Source of the DNA: Opisthocomus hoazin
Taxonomy: Eukaryota > Chordata > Aves > Opisthocomiformes > Opisthocomidae
Length of the DNA stretch: 64,000 nucleotides
Assembly (NCBI RefSeq): GCF_030867145.1
Contig: NC_134434.1
Span: 3,038,001-3,102,000 of the forward strand
Reading direction: 5' to 3'
In this document: positions 35,520-45,244 of the stretch, in pieces
Position numbering within the stretch: position 1 is the stretch's first letter
How the letters are laid out: the number at the start of each line of letters is the position of its first letter
Translations under genes and position numbers: made by a program
The notes under the pieces: model-generated
What the model saw: the letters and a program-made list of their open reading frames with translations, nothing else
Told to the model about the DNA's origin: nothing
Database searches by the model: none

Positions 35520-37709
35520 GCCAGGGCAGGCTGCCCGCCAGTGGGACATTCAGATGGCAGGGTTTTGTGGAACGATACAAGCGTGCTTCATCCAGACGCT
35601 GCTGCGGTGCCTGGGGAGCTCCTCCTGTGGGGAGAGACCCTCCATGGCACTTCAAGCTCTGGTCTTTTGGAGCCCAGTGCACTCAAAGTTCTGCAACGGT
35701 TGGGTCATCAGGTGTGTGGTCATCCTTCAGGCCTTGTTCCCTCCTATCTGGCTCTGCAGAGACTAAGCTCTACAGAGTCCACAGGGATGTCTTCCATGAA
35801 CAGTCACCGCTCACTCCAACACCATTCTTCAGTGCCAGTCCATCCAAACACACCTGCTGAAATTCGGGTGTCTCGACGGCTCCAGCCTCCCCAGACAAAC
35901 GGAACAGAATGATTTATTCTCAGGTCCTCAGTTTTGAGAGGATCCCAGCTGGCACCATCCTGATTCATAGAGGGTCACCGTTTCCATCTTTGCTCCAGGC
36001 TCTCTGGCAGCCTGCCTGTCCACTGGAGATGGTTATTTTGTTCTGTTCGGGTTTTTTATACAAGAGCCGCAGGGTAGGGGTTTGGGGTAACCTGTGCTTT
36101 CTTACTGCACCTGTTTGTGTCTGTCCTTCGCTGCTAACATTGGTACCACGATAGCAAAGCAGAGCCTTTCATTTGTATGGCATTACTCATGATGGCCTTT
36201 GATGCATTTTTTTTTTGCATATAATACTGTACAGTTTTCGTAGTCTATATAAAAATATATATAAATGTATTTTATTATTTTATAAAAAAAATGGAGGTGG
36301 ATGAGATCTATGCTGAATGTGGAGGCTGCACTGGGACTGTGGCTGCTGAGAAACAAGAAGAACTGGAAGAAAGGAGTTAAGGGCCTGATCCAAAAGCCAC
36401 AAAACCCTGTGGAAGGCCTGTTGATGAGCTGGTGGGCTCTGCCTTGGGCCTTACACCCTCCAGCACCGGAGACTCCAGCAGAAGGCTGCAAGCAGCCAGA
36501 GCTGCTCACTGCACAGCATCCTCCAGCCGCAGGACGCGCTCAGAAGGGCTGGGAGCTGCCTGGGGGCGAGGGGTGGGAATGGCGCAGGCAGCGGTGCCTG
36601 GAGAAGGGAACGGTGCCGGGGGTTCTTACAGGGCTGATGTGGAGAGCATGAGATTTTTGGGCAGGTGATGTTGGATACCTTTTAAAGCCCTTTTGCCGAA
36701 GAGTAATGTCCACAAAGGGACCTGTGATGGCTCAGTAAAAACAAGGGAAGAGCAAACCTGGGCACAGCAGGTTGTCTCATCAGCTTGAGCAAGCCCCTGA
36801 GCCTCCGTCAGCCCCCAGCTTTAGCTGTCCTTGGACGGTGCTGGGTGCAGGGCTGAGCTGAGACCTTGCTGGGCCCCGTTTTGTGGCTCTGGGCACGGTG
36901 CCTGGCGTCTCGCTGCCCTCTGCCAACGAGAACAATCGGGTTCCTTGTCTTGCTGAACAGCGTGTTTCCCTGGCTTGCTTCAGCTGCACGGGAGCAGGCG
37001 AGGAGCCTGCCCGAAGCAGCAGCTGCCACCATTCGGGATTAGAGCTTCCAACCAAAACAGCACCTGCCTGGGCTCCTTGGCAGCGTCGCCTGCCTGATTT
37101 GATCTGACGCTGGACCTTGACTTTTTTGTTCTTTCATTTTCTTTTCTATTTTGGACTTGAAGGAAGACTTTCCAGCGCCGTCACCACCGAGAGCTCCGTC
37201 TCCTCTCCAGGCTGTTTGTTTGAGTGGGAGGAGTTGTAGGCGTTTGAGCCAAAGATGCACAGCGGTGAGTAAAGTCCACTGGAGTCTCCAGGACTGCAGC
37301 TGGAGCTAGGTCAGTTTTGAACTTGGGTCAAGAGATACTTCACTGTCCCGGTGGTTTTACTGTGCCTTCAAGAGGCACTTACATTTCCAGAGCAAGTACT
37401 TTGTGGTCCAGGGCAAAACACTGAATACAGCCTCAAAAGGGAGCCCCACTTCCAAGCATTTTAACCCAGGCTGTTGTGTTACCCAAGAGAAGAGCACAGC
37501 CCGTCAGCTGCTGCTCTCCAGGGCGTCACGGCATCCCCATGCACAAGGCAGCTGCGCACCTAACCGATGCCTCGCACTAGAACAGCGTCACTTCTTGATT
37601 TTCATCTGGTCTTTAAGGCTGGTGGTGATTCAGCCTCTCCAAGGCAGATCCAGCAGCCCGCTCCAACAGTGGGTCTTTGATCAGATGGCTTCCTATTGCA
37701 CTCAATAAA
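35520..37709 (+). other. ITGB4: ITGB4 3' flank / 3' UTR candidates
   Basis: No coding exon follows the TGA. There are two candidate 3' ends. An AT-rich block at about 36210-36290 (poly-T then TATATAAAAATATATATAAATG) carries non-canonical TATAAA and AATATA hexamers. A canonical AATAAA lies at 37704-37709, followed by a GT- and T-rich stretch. Using the second gives a 3' UTR of about 2.2 kb. Transcript data would decide between them. Confidence 0.5.
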
Positions 37710-38052
37710 TGTTTTCTGTACAGTCTGCCTCTTCCTTTTTCTTTTAAAAAAAAAGAAAAAAGCATCGCGCCCCAACGCCCTTCATCTGCAGCAGCAGCAG
37801 ATGAAGGACGCGTGCCAGAAGCAGAGACCCAGGCAAGGGCTTCTGCCAAGCATCAGTGCCTACTGCCCCTACACCACCATCCCCTCCTGCAACTGCAGCT
37901 CCGGAGGCACTGCCGGACCCCATGGCCCTGGTAATGGCTCATCACACCAGTGCAAACTGGAGTTCAACCAGTCTCCTCTGAGGACAGGTCCCCAGTGACT
38001 TTGGTGTCAGAGCTCCGCTCAGGTGGGTGCAGAACTGTGCAAATGTTTTGCA

Positions 38053-38058
38053 TTTATT
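38053..38058 (-). terminator. GALK1: GALK1 polyadenylation signal
   Basis: TTTATT on the + strand is AATAAA on the minus strand, 98 bp downstream of the GALK1 stop codon. It is the only canonical signal close to that stop. It faces the ITGB4 AATAAA at 37704-37709, so the two genes are tail to tail with about 350 bp between signals. Confidence 0.75.
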
Positions 38059-38155
38059 AAGTAAATGACGCAGACAACTTGATTCCCTTGTGAAGCGAGG
38101 AAAGCAGCTGCCTCTCGGAGGAGGTGATCCCAGCCCAGGCGAGGTGGTCGCTCCT

Positions 38156-41100
38156 CTACAGGGGCAGCACCCTGGCCCCTCCGGAGGGTTTGGTGAGGTA
38201 GAAGGTGGCTGTGCCGCTGTATTTCTCCTAGGAGACAAGAGGAGCAGTAAGACCAGTGCTTCCTCGGCTCCGTTTTTCTCCTACCTCATCCAGTGGTTGC
38301 TGGTTCTTATTCTGAAGGATTTGAGGGTTGGGTCCACACTCACCCATCCACCCCTTTATAACTCGTGGTGACGTTCCCTCTGCCCCAGCTTCACATCAGA
38401 CAGCAGAAGCACAGCCCTTTGGGTCTCTCCTCACTTCAGACACCTTCTTCTGCCCCTTCTTTATCCCCCCCCCCATTTATGGGGCGCACCATGATCTCAC
38501 ATAGCAGCAAAAGGAGGCTCTGCCTCATTCACTGCCCCTGTCTCCTGACACCCCCATTTTGCTGGGGTTTTCAGCTACCAGTGCTCGCTGAGCTGCTGAT
38601 TTAGAGAACATTGATGACAGCACTGACATCTTTCCTGGGCTGTAACTGCCCGTGCTGAGCTCAGCATTGTCTAAGCTCGGCCTGGATTATTTTTCCCTAG
38701 ATAGATTCAGCTTTCCTGAAGCTCACCCAGCACCCTTTCACTCACTTTCTCAATGCAGTAAGGACTTTTGGCAGTGCTCTGTGACCAGCACGGTGTTGAA
38801 ACGCCTGCAGGAGCTCAGCAGCATCGACAGACTTGGGGCTATCCCTGCGCGGCACTGCACGGGCTACGCTAACCCCAAGTGCCTCAGGAGAGCAGCTTCA
38901 ACAGTGTCCCCAGGCCATGCCCCCGAGTGTTTCCTTGGGATCTTAAAGTCAGGCTCTTGGCACTCTTCTGCCATGTACCTGGATGTGGTGCTGGGCTCTC
39001 CCCGCAGCCCCGGCCTCCAGCAGCGTCACCGTGCAGCCTCCAAAGCCTCCCCCGGTCATCCTGCTGCCATAAACCCCATCGACCTCCAGGGCTGCGGCTA
39101 CCAGCTCGTCCAGCTCCGGGCAGCTCACTTCATAGTCATCCCTGGAGACAGGAGACCCATGGTCAGCCCTGCCCCACACGCCGGCCACCGCAAACGGCTG
39201 GAACACCCCTCTGGGTGCACCCACGGCTGTAGCAAACTGCAGCAATGCAGGATGCCGCAGATCCCGGGCCAGCTCTCTCCCTGGAAGTGCACGTATACGT
39301 GAGCAGGGCTGCAGCACGGGGACCCACTGGGTGCTGCTGTAAGCAGCACACGTCTGTAACATGCGTGACTGGCTGCCTTGTCCCAGCAAACCCCGGTGCA
39401 GAAGCCTGTCAGGCGTGTCCTAAAACTCCCCGGCAGGCTGAGCCGTGAGAGACACCGGGCAGGACACGGCTTGGCTGCCGCCGGTGCTGCACCCATGGGC
39501 AAGGGAACCCTCCTGTGCAGCCTGCTGTAGGTGAACCTGCTTTGGCAGGGGGGTTGGACTAGATGACCCACAGAGGTCCCTTCCAACCCCGACCATTCTG
39601 TGATTCTGTGATTCTGTGACACAGCCTGCCCTGCCGAGGGCTGGTACATCCTCACCTGAGGGAGTTGTGACTCTCCACCATCAGCCTCCCAAATGTCTTG
39701 TAGTCCATGTCCTGCAGTGCTTGTGCTGCCTGGGCTGTCCGGGCTATCTCACCGATGACGTGCCTGGCCCGCCGGTACACCTCCTCGCCCAGCCGGCTCC
39801 TGGCCGCTGCAGAGATATGGACATCCTCTAGCAAAGCTGCTCGGGGCTGCAGGAAGCTGCTGGGAGCGAGCACAGCCGCGTCCTGCAACCCCGCTTCTCC
39901 ACTCATGGCACGCTCCTGTCCCAGCGCATGCATCCACCCATCCACCCCGGGTGTTGCCCCGCAGTCTCAGCCCGTGCCATGGGGCACTGAGCTCCTGCTG
40001 CCCCGTGGAGCGGCCAGAGCCGAGGGAGGGACCGTCCCCACCTTCCAGCTCAGCCATGGTGGCATCTCGCAGGCTGGCCTTGCCGAGCGCCGCCGCCGCC
40101 TGCTCGCACTGCCGTCGGCGCGTGGGGTACTCGCTGCCCGTCAGCGTGTGCCGCACGTTGGAGTTGGTGATCAGGACGGCCAAGCTGGCATCGGTCAGAG
40201 GGACCAGGACGGTCTCCAGGGACCTGCAGCGAGAGCTCATTGGGGACCGTGTGCCCATCGCCCCTGCCTGCTCCGGCCCTCGGCCATCCGGGTGAGGCCA
40301 CGTGGCAGGCAGCTCCTGCCTCCACAGAGGCAAAGTCTGCACGGCTTAGGATTTCACTCGAGCATTTCACTCCCAATTATTAGTCCCACAATTGACCTTA
40401 GCGACTTTGTGGGACAGACAGCCCAGGCAAGCAGCAGAAAGGATGCAGGAGGAGAAATGAAGACACAGGAATTAAAACGTAGGGAGCCCCAGCTCCGTCC
40501 CCCCCCCCCTGAGATTTTGGGCTGGGTTCAGGGCTGAACTCCCTGCGCTCCTGCATTTATTTCATGGCCACGGGACGAGCTCATCCCCACCTTCCCAAGG
40601 AGGTGGGCACAGCGCAGCGAGCTCGGTGCTCAGCCCTGACCTGCAGTCGATGAGCAACGCGTGGCCTTCCTTGCCCATCACGGATATGAACTGGTCCATG
40701 ATCCCGCAGGGCATGCCGGCAAACGTGTGCTCTGCTTTCTGGCACACCAGGGCCTTGGCTACCACATCACCGTTGTCTGTGCCAGAGCAGAGAGACGCAG
40801 GTTAGCAGCTTTGGGACCTTTGCTCCTTGCCCTGGAGCAGGGGGAGCAAACACGAAGGTAAAAGGTTGCTTTCCCATGGAATGGGATTCTGCTGAAACAT
40901 CAGCTGCCGGGGCTTGTGGCTGCACCAGTGCACGGCATCTGCGCCAGCGTGGGTCCCCACATCCACCTAAATGTGATTAATTTGACACTGATGTCTCAGA
41001 TTTCTCCATTTTTTGGAGTCATGAGGGCGGGGAGAAGATGCTTCCAAGGGAAGATCCTCTCATCCCCCAAGCCAGCCCCAGGAGTGGTCCGTGGGCTTCA

Positions 41101-43538
41101 GAGGCATGGGCAGATCAGGCTGGGTGAGCCAGAAGAGCCCTGCACCCACAGCAGTGCCAGGTCCGGCTGCGGCGTGGGGCTGTGACCCTCTCTACAGCAG
41201 CGTTTCCCCGAGGGCTGTGGGATCTTGCTAAGGGCATCCCTCTCATCCCAGCTTTGTCCCGAGAATGGAGGTGCCAGGGGCCAGGACCGGCTGTCACCTT
41301 ACCAGGGCAGAGCTGCTGGAGGAAGGTGTAAGCAGCCACCTCCAGCGCGGCTGAGCTGGAGAGACCCCCACCCAGGGGGATGTCACTGGCTATCACGGCG
41401 CTGAAGCCCGGCACGGGACCACCTGCAAAAAGAGACGGGAGGAGGGGGGCCGTGAGCCCCGGCAGGGCTGCCCTGCCCCACAGCTCATGGGGAACCAGCT
41501 CCAGAGGAGCCCCTGTCCAACATCCCATTTTAAAATGCAGGGTGACCCACGGCAGAGCGTGACCCAAGCATATCCCCCCCCCCCCCCCCCCAAACACAGG
41601 GGTCTTTGAAGCCGAAAGCATCTCTGCTGGAGCCTGGTCCCGGCAGCAGCTGTGGGATTGCGCCGGCACTGGAAGAGCCCCTGGAGCACACCAAAGGCTG
41701 GGTGCCGAGCACCGGCCCCGCGTGAGGAGGGCTCTGACCCGCCCGGCAGCCTGTGCCTTACCCCGGTAGTGCTGGATGACGCCCTTGACGTAGTTGGCCC
41801 AGCGAGGCTGCCCCGGGCTCAGAGGGCTGCCTTGGCGGGGAGCCGGGAACTGCACGCGGTGGGGCTCATCCGCCTCCGGCGAGGTGGTGAGGATGGAGAT
41901 GGTCCCGTCCTGCGTGGGGGATCCCACCAGCACCGTCCCCAGCTGCAGGGCCTGGGAGGGGGGGGGGAGGTGAGCTCAGACCCCACAGCATCACAGAATC
42001 ACAGAATAGTAGGGGTTAGAAGGGACCTCTGTGGGTCACCCAGCCCAACCCCCTGCCCAAGCAGGGTCACCCACAGCAGGCTGCACAGGACCTTGTCCAG
42101 GCGGGTCTGGAATATCTCCAGAGAAGGAGACTCCACAGCCTCCCTGGGCAGCCTGTTCCAGTGCTCCGTCACCCTCAGAGGGAAGAAGTTCTTCCTCATG
42201 TTCAGACGGAACTTCCTGTGCCTCAGTTTGTGCCCATTGCCCCTTGTCCTGTCGCTGGGCACCACTGAAAAGAGCTTGGCCCCATCCTCCTGACACCCAC
42301 CCTTCAGATATTTATAAGCATTTATAAGGTCCCCTCGCAGCCTTCTCTTCTTCAGGCTGAACAAGCCCAGTTCCCTCAACCTCTCCTCGTAGGGGAGATG
42401 TTCCAGTCCCCTCATCATCCTCGCTTGGAGCTTCCCCACTGGTGGCAGGGGACAGCTGTGGCTGCTTCAACCCCCAGCTGGCAGCACCTGACCCGTGTTA
42501 CCCCTAACTTCGTCTGCACGGAGCCGCCAGCCCCCGCCGCATGCTCCAGCTCGTCACAGCATCAAGATTTCTGGCTGTTTAATGCCACTTAGGGTCAGTC
42601 TTAGCACCGAGATTTGTGACCGCCCAGCCCAGCTCAGCGCTGGGGTGCTGGCTGCTGGGCTCCGGGGGAGTGGAAACCCACGACAAGGATGTGAGAGGCT
42701 TCGGGAAGTTCTCTTGCCCGCAGGAGAATTCAGCTGACCTGCTCCCACGCTCCTCGGCCTCAAGATAATTAGCTGCACGTTTGATTTGTGACTGAGCGGG
42801 GGCTTCCCCGCTGAGCCAAAGGAGGGCAGGAAGCCCCAGCTGCTTCGAACCCACTCCCCACGAACGGAAAATGGTTTGACGGGGTTGCAGAGCAGAGGCT
42901 TCAGCTCCTCGAAGGGGCGGTCGGGGAGGGGGAATGACATCCCACAGAATCACAGAATGGTCGGGGTTGGAAGGGACCTCTGTGGATCACCCAGTCCAAC
43001 CCCCTGCCGAAGCAGGGTCACCCAGAGCAGGCTGTAGAGGACCTTGTCCAGGCAGGTCTTGAATATCTCCAGAGAAGGAGACTCCACAGCCTCCCTGGGC
43101 AGCCTGGGCCAGGGCTCCGTCACCCTCAGAGGGAAGAAGTTCTTCCTCGTGTTCAGACGGAACTTCCTCTGCTTCAGTTTGTGCCCATCCCCCCTGCAGC
43201 GAGTCAGGAGCCGGTCTGCGGGTGCTGCCCCCCGTGCCCCGGGTCCTGCTCCGAGCTCCGGCGGTCCCGGGAGCGGTGGGGGCATCCCCGGGGATCCCGC
43301 AGGGTCCTGGGCGGCGGATCCCGGGGGGGAGAATGGTGGAAGGGGGATCCCGGGGGACCGCGCAAGGTCCCGGGCAAAGGAACCCGGGGCGGACATCCCG
43401 GGACAGGAGGGGGAAGACGGCGGCCGGGGACCCCCGGGGGCTTGGGGGGGACGGGGACGGACCCCGCAGGCTGACACGGAGGGATCGCGGGGCCGAGGCG
43501 GCGGAGCACGGCCCTTACCATGGGCAGCACGAAGCCGC

Positions 43539-43572
<34 letters not shown>

Positions 43573-43686
43573 CCGGCCGGGGGCCCAAGCCGCCAGCACC
43601 GCCGCCCCCCCGAAAGCCTCTCCGTGAGCCCGGCGGGCGGCCGCCAGCAGCGGGGCCGAGCCGGGCTCCGCCGCCGCCTCCGCCAT
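38156..43686 (-). CDS. GALK1: galactokinase 1 (complete coding region)
   Basis: This enzyme phosphorylates galactose at C1 with ATP, the first Leloir-pathway step, in the cytosol. Eight minus-strand exons join with closed phases: 43519-43686, 41762-41951, 41303-41422, 40641-40776, 40042-40223, 39656-39806, 38979-39141 and 38156-38227. The product is 393 residues against 392 in human. The galactokinase signature is [15 protein letters not shown] (R38, E44, D47); the second GHMP motif is [15 protein letters not shown]; the catalytic aspartate is D187 in CGIMDQFIS; the third motif is [19 protein letters not shown]. The C-terminus reads [20 protein letters not shown] chose the ATG at 43684-43686 because it aligns with human Met1; an in-frame ATG at 43731 is also open. 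Introns 1 and 6 carry CR1 copies. Confidence 0.97.
39512..39620 (+). mobile_element. CR1 LINE 3' terminal scrap (copy f)
   Basis: A roughly 110-bp CR1 3' end in + orientation, antisense to GALK1, inside the intron between its exons 39656-39806 and 38979-39141. It contains TGCAGCCTGCTGTAGGTGAA, the block GGTTGGACTAGATGACCCAC and tandem ATTCTGTG at its end. It is nearly identical to the terminus of copy b, so it is young. Confidence 0.92.
41574..41592. repeat. poly-C tract of 19 in GALK1 intron 2
   Basis: Nineteen consecutive C on the + strand, G19 on the sense strand of GALK1. It is the longest of many C/G homopolymers in the window (others near 20263, 40500, 44807, 45127 and 45291). Such runs are length-unstable and error-prone in assemblies and can form G-quadruplexes in the transcript. 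Confidence 0.9.
41990..42430 (-). mobile_element. CR1 LINE 3' fragment (copy c)
   Basis: A 5'-truncated CR1 on the minus strand, in the same direction as GALK1 and in its intron 1. It keeps an open 146-codon frame ([20 protein letters not shown] and onward) matching copies a and b. Its 3' end, TCACAGAATCACAGAAT on the + strand, is only about 39 bp upstream of the GALK1 exon 2 acceptor (exon starts at 41951). Confidence 0.93.
42942..43190 (-). mobile_element. CR1 LINE 3' fragment (copy d)
   Basis: A second minus-strand CR1 3' end in GALK1 intron 1, about 250 bp long, starting at CACAGAATCACAGAATGG on the + strand and truncated near 43190. Its translation retains [19 protein letters not shown]. 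It adjoins the GC-rich region next to GALK1 exon 1. Confidence 0.92.
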
Positions 43687-45244
43687 GGCCGCTCCGCTCC
43701 GCCCCGAACCGCCCGGGGCTCCGCTCCGCACCGCCCCCGGTCCCGCTCCGCCCCCGGTCCCGCACCGCCGGCAGCCGGGCTCGAACTCGCGGCACTAAGG
43801 GGTGGCGGCGGAGCTGGGGGGGGGCCCTTCCCGGTCCGCGCAGCCCCTTCCCACGGAAACGCCCCCCGAGCGCGAGCGGATCTATAGGCAGGGCAGAGTC
43901 ACGCCTATACACAGCCCCGCCCGTGGGTACCCACGGCGGTGCCAGCGCCCGGGGCTTCGTACTGGAAAGTATCCATATCCACATCCATATCCATATCCAT
44001 ACCCACATCTATATCCATATCCATACTCATATCCATAAACACATCCATACCCACATCATCTATATCCATACCCATACCCATATCCATAATCACATCCATA
44101 CCCACATCTATATCCATATCCATACCCATATCCGTAATCACATCCATACCCACATCTATATCCATATCCATACCCACATCTATATCCATATCCATACCCA
44201 TATCCATAATCACATCCATACCCACATCATCTATATCCATATCCATACCCATATCCATAATCACATCCATACCCACATCTATATCCATATCCATACTCAT
44301 ATCCATAATCACGTCCATACCCACATCTATATCCACACCCACATCTATATCCATATCCATACTCATATCCATAATCACATCCATACCCACATCATCTATA
44401 TCCCTACCCATATCCATAATCACATCCATACCCACATCTATATCCATATCCATACCCATATCCATAATCACATCCATACCCACATCTATATCCATACCCA
44501 CATCTATATCCATATCCATACTCATATCCATAAACACATCCATACCCACATCATCTATATCCATATCCATACCCATATCCATAATCACATCCATACCCAC
44601 ATCTATATCCATATCCATACCCATATCCATAATCACATCCATACCCACATCTATATCCATATCCATACCCATATCCATAATCACATCCATACCCACATCT
44701 ATATCCACATCCATACCCACATTCACATCCATACCCACATCCATATCCGTACCCACATCCATATTCATATCCATACCCATATCCACATCCCTATCCATCC
44801 TCACATTCCCCCCCCCCCCCCCGCGCTGTCCTAACACCCGGACACACAGCTGTACACAGCCACCCACCCGTGTCCCTGCTGCCCGTGCCCATCGCCGTGC
44901 GTGTCTCACGCACCGACGCACCCGCACACACCGCCGGTGCCCGTGCTGCGCCTGCAGACGGCAGCGCCCGCCTGCGCTGGGGGGTACGCGCGGGTGCGTA
45001 CCGGTACGCCGGTGCGCAGTCAGTGAGCGGGGCCGGGGCAGGTGTGGAGACGGGGGGGGAGGGTCCGTGCCCCTGGGGCGGTGCCGGTCGGGCCCGCGCC
45101 CGCGGGTGGGTGTGAGCCGGGAGGTTCCCCCCCCCCCCGCGGGGCCGGGCTGCTGCGCTCCCGGGGCGGGGCCCGTTCCGCGTTCCCGGTTCCCGGTTCC
45201 CGCCCGCAGCCGGCGCGGGAGCCCCCGGGCCGGGGGCCGAGCCC
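43687..45244. promoter_or_regulatory. divergent promoter interval between GALK1 and the RUN-PDZ-PTB gene
   Basis: This 1.56-kb interval separates the start codons of two divergently transcribed genes. Both ends are very GC- and CpG-rich (43.69-43.9 kb and 44.85-45.24 kb) and carry GC boxes; no TATA box is obvious. The middle is the hexamer minisatellite at 43969-44800. No gene lies in the interval. Confidence 0.6.
43969..44800. repeat. ATCCAT-hexamer minisatellite with 48-bp higher-order unit
   Basis: About 830 bp of variants of the hexamer ATCCAT (ATCCAT, ACCCAC, ATCTAT, ACCCAT, AATCAC). The array is organised into a higher-order unit of about eight hexamers (48 bp), with occasional 3-bp additions giving ACATCATCT. 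Because the period is a multiple of three, several frames on both strands stay open over 300 codons with low-complexity Ile-Pro-Ser, His-Ile-Thr or Met-Asp translations. These are not genes. Confidence 0.97.

Noticed and set aside
43765-43800. tRNA B-box-like GAGTTCGAGCCC on the minus strand
   Set aside because: No A box or cloverleaf can be formed upstream; it lies in the GALK1 promoter.
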